Shown piece after piece: positions 27,702-36,265 of a stretch of 64,000 nt of DNA. A program made the translations under genes and the position numbers. How positions within the stretch are numbered: position 1 is the first letter of the stretch; each line of letters begins with the position of its first letter. The stretch comes from JALOLG01 sp963776935. GTDB lineage: Bacteria > Actinomycetota > Acidimicrobiia > Acidimicrobiales > Ilumatobacteraceae. The notes beneath the pieces were generated by a model. It worked only from the letters and a program-made list of their open reading frames with translations. It did no database searches and was not told where the DNA came from. Location: NCBI GenBank assembly GCA_963776935.1, contig CAVZOP010000005.1, positions 1-64,000 on the forward strand, read 5' to 3'.

Positions 27702-27752
27702 CCCAAACCCCACCGGTGGCCCGGCAACGTATCCCCCGGCCAACTCCCCGAC

Positions 27753-27795
27753 CTGTCTGCCTCAGATGAGGCGACGGGCAGTCTGAAGCAGACAG
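27753..27795 (+). terminator. Hairpin after the inositol operon
   Basis: Arms 27753-27766 and 27782-27795 pair over 13 of 14 bases around a 15-base loop. There is no U tract. It is a plausible terminator or processing site 50 bases after iolG. The promoter of the next gene follows immediately. Confidence 0.5.
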
Positions 27796-27808
27796 AACGG
27801 AGGGGGCG

Positions 27809-27814
27809 TAGGGT
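27809..27814 (+). promoter_or_regulatory. Leaderless -10 box (TAGGGT)
   Basis: TAGGGT ends seven bases before the GTG start at 27822. Confidence 0.5.
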
Positions 27815-27821
27815 CGCGGCG

Positions 27822-28457
27822 GTGCCGACGGGGTCTTCGCATCCGCTCGCCGCGATCCTGACGGCCGCCGCCGCGGGGCGTTTCCCTCCAGCCGACGGCG
27901 GGGTCGACGTGTTGCCACGCGACGCCGACGGCACCCACGCAGTCGTCGAGCTCACGGGTCACTCGTTCGTGCTGACCGACCGCCCGGCGCTCGACCTGCT
28001 GGCGCTCGGAGCCGACGGTTTCGGCGGGTGCACGCACCCCGACGTGCTGCGGTGGCTGGCCGGGCCGGGCGGGTGGATCGGCTCGCTCGACGCCGTGCTG
28101 GTGGCCGCCGCTCGACCCGGCGAGCAGCTCGCGGAACGGCGCGACCTCGAACACCACCCGCGCGTCGAGCGGGCCCGAGCGCATCGTCGGGAGGTGCGCG
28201 TGTACGGAGACGAGCGAGGGCTGCTCACGCTCGGCCGGGGCCTCGCCGGGCGGTTGGAGCTCTCGGTCGAACTGCACGACGAGACCGGGCGCAGCGATGG
28301 CGCCGGCCGCGCCCTGATCGGTGCCGGCCTCGCCGCCGCTCCGCCCGGCGATTTGGTCTGGGCCCAGGTATCACCTGGTAACGCGGCATCTCTGCGGGCG
28401 TTCCTCGCCTGCGGCTTCGTGCCGGTCGGCAGCGAGATCCTTCTGAAGCCACTCTGA
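27822..28457 (+). CDS. GNAT-family N-acetyltransferase with an N-terminal extension
   Basis: The 211-residue protein has a poorly conserved N-terminal half and a C-terminal GNAT half with GRALIGAGL (acetyl-CoA loop region) and VSPGNAASLRAFLACGFVPVG, the classic substrate and CoA segment. The N-terminal half (VVELTGHSFVLTD and LRWLAGPGGWIGSLDAVL) resembles the first domain of similar actinobacterial acetyltransferases. The acceptor is not known. It stands alone between the inositol operon and the amidohydrolase gene and starts with a leaderless GTG. Confidence 0.75.
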   Translation: MPTGSSHPLAAILTAAAAGRFPPADGGVDVLPRDADGTHAVVELTGHSFVLTDRPALDLLALGADGFGGCTHPDVLRWLAGPGGWIGSLDAVLVAAARPGEQLAERRDLEHHPRVERARAHRREVRVYGDERGLLTLGRGLAGRLELSVELHDETGRSDGAGRALIGAGLAAAPPGDLVWAQVSPGNAASLRAFLACGFVPVGSEILLKPL

Positions 28458-28608
28458 GCGCGCATTTGACTGCGTGTTGCAGCTGAGTTCCAGTCCCGTG
28501 ACACAGGTTGCCCCGCTGGTTGCGGCCCCTACGGTTGCGTGGTCAAATAACGGCGTCATCCGGCCAGGTAAGGGCGCCGGGCGGGCGCCTGCTGGGAGAG
28601 CGGACGGA

Positions 28609-30309
28609 ATGGGCTACGACATCGTGATTCGCGGAGGCGTCGTCGTCGACGGCACCGGTGCGCCGCCGTACCGCGGCGATCTGGCGATCACGGGCGATCG
28701 AATCGTCGCCATCGAGACGTCGATCAGCGAACCGAGCGGACGCGACATCGATGCCGGCGGTGCGATCGTCACGCCCGGCTTCGTCGACATCCACACCCAC
28801 CTCGACGCCCAGCTGGCCTGGGACCCGATCGCCACGTCGAGCTGCTGGCACGGTGTGACGAGCGTGGTCCTCGGCAACTGTGGTGTCACGTTCGCACCAT
28901 GCCGGCCCGAAGATCGTGCCTACCTCGCCGAGATGATGGAGAGCGTCGAGGACATCCCGCGCGACGCGATCCTCGATGGACTGGCGTGGGACTGGGAGAC
29001 CTACGGCGAGTTCTACGCATCGCTCGATCGGATGCCGAAAGGCCCCAACGCGGGTGGACTCGTCGGCCACTGCGCCCTGCGCACCTACGTGATGGGCGAG
29101 CGCGGCCTCGGAACGGAGCCGGCGAAGGCGGACGACATCGACGCCATGGCGGGTCTCCTCGAGGAGGCCATGGCCGCGGGTGCGCTCGGCTTCTCGACCA
29201 GCCGCACGTTCCTTCACCGCGTGCCCGACGGGCGACCGGTACCCGGCACCCACGCCGCCGCCGACGAGTTGCTGGCGTTCGCCGACGTGCTCGGCCGGGC
29301 CGGTACGGGTGTGTTCGAGGGGGCGATGCGCCTCGGCGAGCGCGACGACGACGAGCTCAGCAGCACGCGCGCCGAGATCGCGTGGATGGGTGAGGCCAGC
29401 CGGCGCAGCGGCCGCCCGATCAGCTTCGGCCTGACCCACAGCGACCGCCGCCCCGACCTGTTCCGCAGGGTCATCGAGTTCTGCCGCGACGAGAACGCGA
29501 CGGGCGCGTGCATCCGGCCGCAGACGACGGCCAGGGGGATCGGGGTCCTGTTCGGGCTCGAGAGCCGCACGCCGTTCGACGGGGCGCCGGTCTGGCAGGA
29601 GCTGCGGGCGGCGACCAACGGTCGCAAGATGCAACTCATCCGCGACGCCGCGTTCCGCCAACGGCTGATCGCCGACGCCGACGTTCACGGCACCAAGGTC
29701 GACCTCGCCAAGCTCTACGTGCTGCCGTTCGACGGCCCGGCGCGGTACGACTGCCCTGCCGACACGTCGCTCGCCGCGATCGCTCAGGAACGCGGCGTCA
29801 GCCCGGCGGCGGCGTTCATCGAGCTGCTGCTCGAATCCGACGGCGTGGTCAACTGCAACCTGCCGATCCTCAACCAGGACCTCGCCGCGGTCGAGGAGAT
29901 GCTCGACGATCCGCTCGTCACGCTCGGCCTCGCCGACGCCGGTGCCCACGTCGGCCAGATCATGGATGCCAGCCAGCCGACGTTCCTGCTCAGCTACTGG
30001 GTGCAGGAGCGCAAACGCTGGAAGCTGGAGGAGGCGATCCGCCGCCTCACGTCCGACACCGCCGACTTGTTCGGGATCGTCGGTCGCGGCCGGCTGTGCG
30101 TCGGCTCGTTCGCCGACATCAACGTGATCGACCTCGATGCGCTCGAGTTGCACCAACCGGAGTACGTGCGCGATCTCCCGGGTGGCGCCGGCCGGTACGT
30201 GCAGCGGGCGGCCGGCTACGAGTACACGCTCGTGAACGGCGAGGTGTTCATGGAACGCGGCGAGCACACCGGCGCCCTCGCCGGTCGCCTGCTGCGCAGC
30301 GGCGTCTGA
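28609..30309 (+). CDS. N-acyl-D-amino-acid deacylase family amidohydrolase
   Basis: The 566-residue protein is a two-part amidohydrolase of the D-aminoacylase type: a small beta-sandwich (MGYDIVIRGGVVVDGTG), then a metal-dependent barrel with HTH at 62-64, Cys91 in GNCGVTFAP (the cysteine metal ligand of D-aminoacylases), GALGFST, FGLTHSD and the catalytic Asp near LADAGAHVG. The C terminus has SFADINVID. Such enzymes hydrolyse N-acyl-D-amino acids or related amides. The ATG at 28609 has a GGGAGAG site. The upstream 150 bases (28458-28608) show no clear promoter. Confidence 0.88.
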   Translation: MGYDIVIRGGVVVDGTGAPPYRGDLAITGDRIVAIETSISEPSGRDIDAGGAIVTPGFVDIHTHLDAQLAWDPIATSSCWHGVTSVVLGNCGVTFAPCRPEDRAYLAEMMESVEDIPRDAILDGLAWDWETYGEFYASLDRMPKGPNAGGLVGHCALRTYVMGERGLGTEPAKADDIDAMAGLLEEAMAAGALGFSTSRTFLHRVPDGRPVPGTHAAADELLAFADVLGRAGTGVFEGAMRLGERDDDELSSTRAEIAWMGEASRRSGRPISFGLTHSDRRPDLFRRVIEFCRDENATGACIRPQTTARGIGVLFGLESRTPFDGAPVWQELRAATNGRKMQLIRDAAFRQRLIADADVHGTKVDLAKLYVLPFDGPARYDCPADTSLAAIAQERGVSPAAAFIELLLESDGVVNCNLPILNQDLAAVEEMLDDPLVTLGLADAGAHVGQIMDASQPTFLLSYWVQERKRWKLEEAIRRLTSDTADLFGIVGRGRLCVGSFADINVIDLDALELHQPEYVRDLPGGAGRYVQRAAGYEYTLVNGEVFMERGEHTGALAGRLLRSGV

Positions 30310-30321
30310 CGCTGCACCACC

Positions 30322-31731
30322 TCACCGGTCCAAGAACGCGACCAGCCCGTCGACTGAGCCGAGCTCGACGGGTTCGGCGTCGGCCGCGTCGTCGGCCGCG
30401 TCGTCGCCGATTCGCACGAGCGACGCGATCGAACCGGTGTCGACCAGCACGACGGCGGAGGCGTCGGGTGCGATCCAGGCCGTGCTCACGGCGGCCGGCA
30501 GCACCGTGCTGCCCACCGGTGTCACGACGGATCGCCCGCCGTCCTGGGTGAGCTGCACGCCGCAGCCATCAGCGCTGCCTCCGGTGACGTCGGCACCCTG
30601 CAGATCGGCGACCGTGCCGCCGTTGGTCAGATCGACGAGTGATGTGAAGACGCCGGTCCCGCCGACCGGGACGCAGCGCCACGTCGGCGTGGGTGTGAGG
30701 GCCACGGTCGGGGTGGCGAACGTGGTCTGGAACAACGTCGTTCCGTCGAGGTCGACGATCGCCTGGAAGCCGCTGCCAGATGCGACCAATCGGGTGCCGT
30801 CGAGTGCCGGCGACACGGCTTGGACGATGTCACCCGTGGGGAGTGCGATCGCGCCGAGCCGGCGCGGCGACTCGTCGTCGTCGGTCGCTTCGAAGATGGC
30901 GCCCGTCTCGCTCACGAACACGAACCGTTCGCCGTCGATGATCCCGCCGATCGGACGCTCGTCGCTGGCGACCGATGCCCGCCGCTCTCCGTCGGCGCCG
31001 AACAGCCCGATCTCGGCGGAGCGGCCGACGGTCTGCGCGGTCACCACGAGGTCGTCGGCGACCGCCATCGGGACGTCGGGGAAGAACGTGGCGTCGGAGT
31101 GACCGAAGCGGACGACGATGGTCTGGAAGTTGCGACCGTCGCCGATCGCGAACGCCGTGCCGTCGCTGTCGGCCCGAATCGAATCAGCCAGCAGCATCGG
31201 GTTCGTCTGCTCGGCGAGCGCACCGACGTCGAGCTGGGTCCCGTCGGTCGCATCGATCAACGTGAGGTTGCCGGTGGCCGCCGGCGCGACGACGAGCGTG
31301 AACGAACCAGTGGTGGCGACGCGGCTGACGGTCGATCCCTCCTCGATCGGCACCACGATCGGGTCGGCACCGTCGATGCCGACGAGCGCGATCTGGGTCG
31401 CGCCGACGAGCGCCAGCCGGTTGCCACTGCTGAACACGTCCTCGACGCGACCGGTGCCGCGGATCGTCGCGATCTCCTCGCCGCCCTCGTCGACCACCTG
31501 CACCGCGCCGTTGTCGCGATTGACCAGGGCGACGGCGTCCCAGGTCGTCGTCCCACCCGCGTCGCTGTCACTCCCGCCGCGGATCGCGATCGCCGCGGCG
31601 GCGACCGCCAACGCGGTCACGATGACAGCAGCCCCTGCCACCATCGCCCGCCGCACCGCGTAGTTCGGCCCGAGCGGTTCGTGTCGCGACGCCCGATCGC
31701 CAGGCTTGGGTGGCGGCAGATCGGACGACAT
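30322..31731 (-). CDS. Membrane-anchored beta-rich (possibly beta-propeller) protein
   Basis: The 469-residue product has a Pro-rich cytoplasmic N terminus, one transmembrane segment at about 28-52 (MVAGAAVIVTALAVAAAAIAI) and a large extracytoplasmic domain built of short beta-strand repeats with recurring Asp-Gly turns (VNRDNGAVQVVDEGGEE, LIDATDGTQ, VDLDGTTLF). The pattern suggests a beta-propeller such as WD40- or PQQ-like, although no exact family motif is visible. A DDAADDAADAE repeat lies near the C terminus. Function unknown. The promoter region is shared with the zinc-ribbon gene on the other strand, only 35 bases away. Confidence 0.7.
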   Translation of the reverse strand: MSSDLPPPKPGDRASRHEPLGPNYAVRRAMVAGAAVIVTALAVAAAAIAIRGGSDSDAGGTTTWDAVALVNRDNGAVQVVDEGGEEIATIRGTGRVEDVFSSGNRLALVGATQIALVGIDGADPIVVPIEEGSTVSRVATTGSFTLVVAPAATGNLTLIDATDGTQLDVGALAEQTNPMLLADSIRADSDGTAFAIGDGRNFQTIVVRFGHSDATFFPDVPMAVADDLVVTAQTVGRSAEIGLFGADGERRASVASDERPIGGIIDGERFVFVSETGAIFEATDDDESPRRLGAIALPTGDIVQAVSPALDGTRLVASGSGFQAIVDLDGTTLFQTTFATPTVALTPTPTWRCVPVGGTGVFTSLVDLTNGGTVADLQGADVTGGSADGCGVQLTQDGGRSVVTPVGSTVLPAAVSTAWIAPDASAVVLVDTGSIASLVRIGDDAADDAADAEPVELGSVDGLVAFLDR

Positions 31732-31739
31732 CGAGACGG

Positions 31740-31745
31740 AGCGTA
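31740..31745 (-). promoter_or_regulatory. Leaderless -10 box (TACGCT)
   Basis: TACGCT on the minus strand lies eight bases before the ATG at 31731. It is only seven bases from the -10 box of the divergent gene. Confidence 0.4.
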
Positions 31746-31752
31746 GGCAAAC

Positions 31753-31758
31753 TAGGGT
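31753..31758 (+). promoter_or_regulatory. Leaderless -10 box (TAGGGT)
   Basis: TAGGGT lies eight bases before the GTG of the zinc-ribbon gene at 31767. Confidence 0.45.
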
Positions 31759-31766
31759 CGCACGTC

Positions 31767-31946
31767 GTGGAGTTCGCCTGCCCTCGCTGCGCGCAGACCG
31801 TCGACGCCCGGTTCTACGGACCGTGCGACAGCTGCCGCGACGACCTGCGGGCCAAGTTCGTCCGTGTCGCTCGCGTCGTCGAGGTCGCCGAATACGAGCC
31901 GAAGATGAACGTCACGCCGAACGCCGTCGCCCTCAAGGAGGACTGA
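31767..31946 (+). CDS. Small zinc-ribbon protein
   Basis: The 59-residue product has two Cys pairs, CPRC and, 12 residues on, CDSC, which would bind one zinc in a zinc ribbon. A basic helix and the segment YEPKMNVTPNAVALKED follow. Similar short proteins are conserved in Acidimicrobiia-type genomes, but I know of no assigned role. A nucleic-acid or protein contact is plausible. The GTG at 31767 is preceded by a -10 box and no ribosome-binding site. Confidence 0.65.
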   Translation: MEFACPRCAQTVDARFYGPCDSCRDDLRAKFVRVARVVEVAEYEPKMNVTPNAVALKED

Positions 31947-32019
31947 ACGGCCACCCGCGCTGCCTGCGTCGAGGTGCTCCGCGTGGCACGCTGAAGATCT
32001 CGACACTGACGGAGCTGCG

Positions 32020-33291
32020 CTAGTCGGCCGCCGGCAGGCCGGCTCCTGGGCGAAATTCCGACTGTTCGCGCGCACCGTCGGTGGACTTGCGCGCCGCCAT
32101 CTGCTGCATCGTCACGCCCATCGCCGCCGCGGCACCCTCGTGCGCCATCACTTTGGCCATCACGGCTCGGCTGGCACCCGCCATCAGATCGGCCTGGTTG
32201 TCGTGGAGGTACTGCTGCGAGGCGCGGAGCCGGGTCACCGAGCCGTCGAACTCGGGAAACACGTACCGGGCGACCAGCTCCCACGAGCGCATCGTCGCCT
32301 CGCGGTTGGCCCAGTCGTGAGCGAACCCGATGACCACACCGAACCCCCCGGTGAGCTCTTGGATGTGACGGATCGCGGCGACCAGGTCGTCGGGTGTCCC
32401 CACGACCGCGGCCCCGGCCGCGGTCGCGTCGGCGCCGGTCGACTGGTCGAGCAGCTCCCACTTGTCGTCGACGTGCGTGGCGCCCGGGCGCCCGAGGGTC
32501 CACACGTTGTACTCGTTGTGCCATCGATGCAAGCCGTCGACCGCTTCGGCGCGGGCCTGCTCTCGCGTCTCCGCGATGTGGAACGCCATCAACACCCGCC
32601 AGTCGGCGCGATCGACGGTCGTCCCGTTGGCGGCCGCAGCCTCCTCGGCGAAACCCCATTGCGTCGGGAGTGCGAGGATGCCCTCCGTCGAGTGCGACGC
32701 GATCGAGAGCACCCCCATCCCGTACTTGCCGGCGATCTGCATCCCCGACGGGGAGATCGACGACGCCGTCACCATCGGCATGTCGTCTTGGATCGGCAGC
32801 AGCTGGAGCTCGCAGTCGTGCAGCTCGAACCATTCGCACTCGTACGAGAACCGTGGTTCGCCACGCAGGAGGCGGACGATGACGCCGAGCGCCTCGTCCT
32901 GTCGATCGCGCAGCAGTACCGGATCGATTCCGAACGTGCGGGCGTCGGAGGGCAGCGCGCCCGGGCCCGAACCGAACATCGCCCGGCCCCGTGTGAGGCG
33001 GTCGAGCTGGACGATGCGCTGGGCGACGTTGAACGGATGGTGATACGGCAGGCTCACCACACCGGTGCCGAGTCGGATCGTGCTCGACAGCTGGCCGGCG
33101 CAGGCGAGGAACATCTCGGGCGAGGCGATCGTCTCCCAGCCCGACGAATGGTGCTCGCCGCACCAGAACTCGTCGTAGCCGAGGCGGTCGAGGTGGGTGA
33201 CCAACTCGAGGTCGCGCTGCAGTTGCAGCGTGGGGTTGTCCCCCGTCGGGTGGTGAGGCGCGAGGAACGATCCGAACTGGAGCCGTGGCAC
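32020..33291 (-). CDS. LLM-class flavin-dependent monooxygenase, limonene-monooxygenase-like
   Basis: The 423-residue protein is a luciferase-like TIM barrel: RLQFGSFLAPHHP at the N terminus, EFWCGEHHSSGWE (the EHH motif of limonene 1,2-monooxygenase-like enzymes), LGTGVVSLPYHHPF, GRAMFGSGPG and VVGTPDDL near the C terminus. The family uses reduced FMN or F420 and oxygen. The substrate is unknown but is probably a hydrophobic small molecule. Two in-frame GTG codons are possible. I chose 33291 because TAGCGT ends exactly seven bases upstream, the leaderless spacing seen at other genes here, and the product then begins as in homologues. The other candidate is 33300. Confidence 0.85.
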   Translation of the reverse strand: MPRLQFGSFLAPHHPTGDNPTLQLQRDLELVTHLDRLGYDEFWCGEHHSSGWETIASPEMFLACAGQLSSTIRLGTGVVSLPYHHPFNVAQRIVQLDRLTRGRAMFGSGPGALPSDARTFGIDPVLLRDRQDEALGVIVRLLRGEPRFSYECEWFELHDCELQLLPIQDDMPMVTASSISPSGMQIAGKYGMGVLSIASHSTEGILALPTQWGFAEEAAAANGTTVDRADWRVLMAFHIAETREQARAEAVDGLHRWHNEYNVWTLGRPGATHVDDKWELLDQSTGADATAAGAAVVGTPDDLVAAIRHIQELTGGFGVVIGFAHDWANREATMRSWELVARYVFPEFDGSVTRLRASQQYLHDNQADLMAGASRAVMAKVMAHEGAAAAMGVTMQQMAARKSTDGAREQSEFRPGAGLPAAD

Positions 33292-33298
33292 CCATCGC

Positions 33299-33304
33299 AC
33301 GCTA
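33299..33304 (-). promoter_or_regulatory. Leaderless -10 box (TAGCGT)
   Basis: TAGCGT on the minus strand lies seven bases before the GTG at 33291. Confidence 0.45.
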
Positions 33305-33402
33305 GAGAGTGCGGGCGAATCTGACTCAACGGGAGCGTGTCGACGTCGGAGATGGCTGAATCGAGTTGGTCATCGGATTCCCGCCACGGCCACAATGGCG
33401 GC

Positions 33403-34395
33403 ATGTCGTTGCCTGACTCCACCAGGCGATCCGTCCACCGGGTCGCCGTGCTGATCTTCGACCGTCCGGCGCTGTTCGAGACCGCCATCGCCTGCGAGGT
33501 GTGGGGCATCGACCGCACGGCGGCGGGTGTCCCGCCCTCGGAGCTCCGACTGTGCACGCCCGAACGCACCCCGCTGACGACCGAGCTCGGGGCTCGCATC
33601 GATGTCGACCACGGTCTCGAGACGCTGCGCTGGGCCGACACGATCGTGATCCCCGGTGCGCCGAAGCCGATCGTCGATCGGGTCGTCGACGAGGCCGTGG
33701 CGCGTGCTCTTCGCGCCGCCTACCGACGGGGTGCCCGGATCGCCACGTTCTGCTCGGGCGCGTTCGTGCTCGCCGCGACGGGGCTGCTCGCCGGCCGCAG
33801 GGCGACGACGCACTGGACCTACGCCGACGCGTTCCGCGAACGCTTCCCGGACGTCGAGCTCGATCCGAACGTGCTGTACGTCGGCGGCGACCGCCTGTTC
33901 ACGTCGGCTGGCACCGCGGCCGGCATCGACCTGTGCCTCCATCTGGTTCGTGACGACTGGGGCGCCGAGGTCGCCAACGTCATCGCCAGGCGAATGGTGG
34001 TGGCGCCGCACCGCGGCGGCGGACAGGCGCAGTTCGTCGAGGTCCCGGTGCCGACGAGCGAGGACGCCGACGCCGACCTGCGGGCCGTGCTCGGCTGGGT
34101 CGAGGCCAACCTCGACCGAGACCTGAACGTGTACGAGCTCGCCCGGCGGGCGGCGATGACCACCCGCACGTTCGCCCGTCGCTTCAAGCAATCGACGGGG
34201 ACGACCCCGCTGCAGTGGGTGCTGCATCAACGTGTCGCCAAGGCGCAGCGCCTGCTCGAGACGACGCGTCTCGGAGTCGACGAGATCGCCGCGTCGTGCG
34301 GTTTCAGCTCGGCCGCCGCGCTGCGGCAACACTTCGGCCGCCTCGTCGGATCGACGCCGAGCGGCTATCGGTCCAGCTTCAATCCGGCGGCCTGA
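33403..34395 (+). CDS. GlxA-family AraC-type transcriptional regulator
   Basis: The 330-residue protein combines an N-terminal DJ-1/PfpI-like domain (about 12-180: VAVLIFD, TIVIPGAPKP, IATFCSGAFVLAATGLL with the nucleophile-elbow Cys, RRATTHWTYADAF) with a C-terminal AraC double helix-turn-helix (about 225-330: DLNVYELARRAAMTTRTFARRF, FKQSTGTTPLQW, IAASCGFSSAAALRQHFGR). Such proteins usually activate nearby catabolic or detoxification genes in response to a small ligand. The divergent neighbour is the LLM monooxygenase, a likely target. The ATG at 33403 fits the family N terminus; an upstream ATG at 33337 would add an atypical extension. Confidence 0.9.
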   Translation: MSLPDSTRRSVHRVAVLIFDRPALFETAIACEVWGIDRTAAGVPPSELRLCTPERTPLTTELGARIDVDHGLETLRWADTIVIPGAPKPIVDRVVDEAVARALRAAYRRGARIATFCSGAFVLAATGLLAGRRATTHWTYADAFRERFPDVELDPNVLYVGGDRLFTSAGTAAGIDLCLHLVRDDWGAEVANVIARRMVVAPHRGGGQAQFVEVPVPTSEDADADLRAVLGWVEANLDRDLNVYELARRAAMTTRTFARRFKQSTGTTPLQWVLHQRVAKAQRLLETTRLGVDEIAASCGFSSAAALRQHFGRLVGSTPSGYRSSFNPAA

Positions 34396-34415
34396 GCGCT
34401 ATCCTTGAGGTCGCC

Positions 34416-34489
34416 GGGGACGTAGCTCAGCTGGCTAGAGCACCTGCTTTGCAAGCAGGAAGTCGTGGGTTCGAGTCCCATCGTCTCCA
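34416..34489 (+). tRNA. tRNA-Ala (anticodon TGC)
   Basis: A 74-base cloverleaf: acceptor GGGGACG pairs with CGTCTCC, with a G3-U70 wobble pair, the identity element of alanine tRNA. D-arm TAGCTCAGCTGGCTAGAGC, anticodon stem CCTGC/GCAGG with loop TTTGCAA (anticodon TGC), variable AAGTC, and T-arm GTGGGTTCGAGTCCCAT. The discriminator is A. The CCA end is not fully encoded (ACCG). Confidence 0.97.
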
Positions 34490-34550
34490 CCGGAAACCTC
34501 CAGGTCAGAGTGCGTACGGACCGGTGGTCTCGCCGTCAGCTGACGCGGGG

Positions 34551-36119
34551 TCAGGCGTTGCCGATCGCGTTGCCGGTCGGGTCGAGCACGTACCACGCAT
34601 CGCCCTGCGCCTGACCGTTCGTATCGCCGGGGGCGGAGTCGCCTGAGAAGAAGTAGAGCGGCCAGCCGTTGTACGTGACCTGGGTGCCTGCCGTCGGGTG
34701 CTCGGCGGTACTGAGCAGCGTTGCGTCGACGCCGTCGCCAGCGGTGACTTGGCCGGCCTCGTCGACGGTCAACGGTGGCCATGCCTCGGCGCAGGAATCG
34801 GTGCAGGTCGGGGCGCTCTGGGCGTCGGGCATGAACAGGTAGACGGTCATTCCGTCGGCGGCGGTGAGGATCTGGCCGAGACTGGAGTCGGCGACGAGGA
34901 CGGTCGCCTCCGCATCGGGGGCCGGGGCCGTGGGCGGCGGTGGTGTGGTTGCGGCGGGAGTGGTCGGCTCGCTGGCCGGCTCGGTGGTCGGCGGGGCTTG
35001 CTCTCCGGCGAGTGCCTGCTGGAAGGCGGCCAGCGTCGCCGCGTCGACGACGCCGGTGGGTTCGACGCCGAGCGCGGTCTGGAAGTCCTGCAGGGCGGCG
35101 GTGAGCTCGTCGGTCCACACGCCGTCGACGGGTCCCTGCCAGAAACCGGTCAACGTGAGGACGGTCTGGACGGATGCGGTGTGGGTCAGGTTGGTGGCCG
35201 CCGCTTGCAGTTCGAGGTCGGCCAACAGCGCGTCGAGCGCCTCGGCGGTGGCCCGATCGACGAAGCCTGTCTCGGTGAGATCACTGTCGGCCTGCAGCCG
35301 CTTCACGGCATCGACGGTCGCCGGGCCGTAGATCCCGTCGATCGGACCTTCGTAGTAGCCGACCTGTTGCAGCTCGGTCTGCAGCGCTGTCGTGTAGGCG
35401 GTCACCTGCTCGACCGCTTCGGCCTGCTGCTCGTCGCTGAAGCAGCCCGCATCGTAGAACAGCCGGAGCCATGCGATCTGGAGCGCGAACGCCGCCGAGT
35501 TGTACTCCGCCGTCGCCTCCGTCAGTGGGGTCTCCGCCGTGATCCCCTCACCGGCGTCGGCGAGATCGTCCTCGGCCTGCTGGACGCGCTCGATCGTGGC
35601 CTGGGGGACGAGCGTTGTCGTCGTCGTGGACTCGGGTGTCGTCGAGCTGATCGGCACGCTCGAAGCGGTGGCGATCGCCTCCGCCAGTGCTGCCTCGGCA
35701 TCGGCGAGCTCCTGCCCAGCTTCGGCGAGGGCGGTCTTCGCCGCCTCGACCTCGTTCACCGAAGTGACCACCGTCTCGCGCGGTTCGACGAGATCGGCGC
35801 CGGCCGTCTCGACATCGCCGACGGTGGCGACATCATCGGTGAAGAGCTTGCCGTAGCGGTCGAGCACCTCGATGTAGCTCTCGGCGTCGACGCAGAACTG
35901 CTCATGGGCCGCTTCCAGCGCTTCCTGCGAATCGGTCACGCCCGACTCCGCCTCCTCGACCCGTGCCTCGGCTGCGGCAACCGGATCCTCCGGCGCTGCC
36001 GTCTCCTCGGTCGCGACCTCGTCAGCGTCGTCGTCGTCACTGCACGCCGACGCCATCAGGGCGACGGCGACCAAGGCGGCCACGGACCGGCGCCTACTGG
36101 TACTGAACCTCGTTTGCAC
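34551..36119 (-). CDS. Lipoprotein with coiled coil, two peptidoglycan-binding domains and a YX4D-type secreted repeat domain
   Basis: The 522-residue product has a basic N terminus with a lipobox (SACS, Cys26), an acidic Ala/Glu-rich coiled-coil region, two PG_binding_1 repeats (GYYEGPIDGIYGPATVDAVKR and GFWQGPVDGVWTDELTAAL), a Pro/Thr linker and a C-terminal domain of the COG4315 / Lipoprotein_15 type (TVYLFMPDA, CTDSCAEAWPPL, GWPLYFFSGD). It is anchored outside and would contact the cell wall. GTG 36119 is chosen for the signal peptide; a GTG 33 bases upstream is possible. One of five ACCACCC palindromes lies 68 bases upstream. Confidence 0.8.
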   Translation of the reverse strand: MQTRFSTSRRRSVAALVAVALMASACSDDDDADEVATEETAAPEDPVAAAEARVEEAESGVTDSQEALEAAHEQFCVDAESYIEVLDRYGKLFTDDVATVGDVETAGADLVEPRETVVTSVNEVEAAKTALAEAGQELADAEAALAEAIATASSVPISSTTPESTTTTTLVPQATIERVQQAEDDLADAGEGITAETPLTEATAEYNSAAFALQIAWLRLFYDAGCFSDEQQAEAVEQVTAYTTALQTELQQVGYYEGPIDGIYGPATVDAVKRLQADSDLTETGFVDRATAEALDALLADLELQAAATNLTHTASVQTVLTLTGFWQGPVDGVWTDELTAALQDFQTALGVEPTGVVDAATLAAFQQALAGEQAPPTTEPASEPTTPAATTPPPPTAPAPDAEATVLVADSSLGQILTAADGMTVYLFMPDAQSAPTCTDSCAEAWPPLTVDEAGQVTAGDGVDATLLSTAEHPTAGTQVTYNGWPLYFFSGDSAPGDTNGQAQGDAWYVLDPTGNAIGNA

Positions 36120-36185
36120 GCGCTCGCTCGGATCACTTCGATGAATCGTCACGAAATCAATGTTCGCGCCAGTACGCGCTCGCGC

Positions 36186-36206
36186 AACCACCCACGCGGG
36201 GTGGTT
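36186..36206. promoter_or_regulatory. ACCACCC/GGGTGGT palindrome, copy 1
   Basis: AACCACCC, five bases, GGGTGGTT: an exact 8-bp inverted repeat 68 bases before the lipoprotein gene. Member of a five-copy family in this window. Confidence 0.65.
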
Positions 36207-36265
36207 CCCGCGGCGGCTCAGACTCCAGCCTCAGTCTTGGCCGATCGCGCCGAGGTGTACACGCG

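Noticed and set aside
27753..27795. Riboswitch for the downstream acetyltransferase
   Set aside because: A single hairpin upstream of a leaderless start cannot be part of that mRNA; a terminator or processing role for the inositol operon is simpler.
28543..30267. Long open frame of 574 codons on the minus strand opposite the amidohydrolase
   Set aside because: The plus-strand protein has full amidohydrolase motifs; the antisense frame is Arg/Val/Asp-rich without any domain and is a typical high-GC shadow.
32140..33324. 394-codon plus-strand frame opposite the LLM monooxygenase
   Set aside because: Low-complexity composition and no motifs; the minus-strand flavoprotein is clear.
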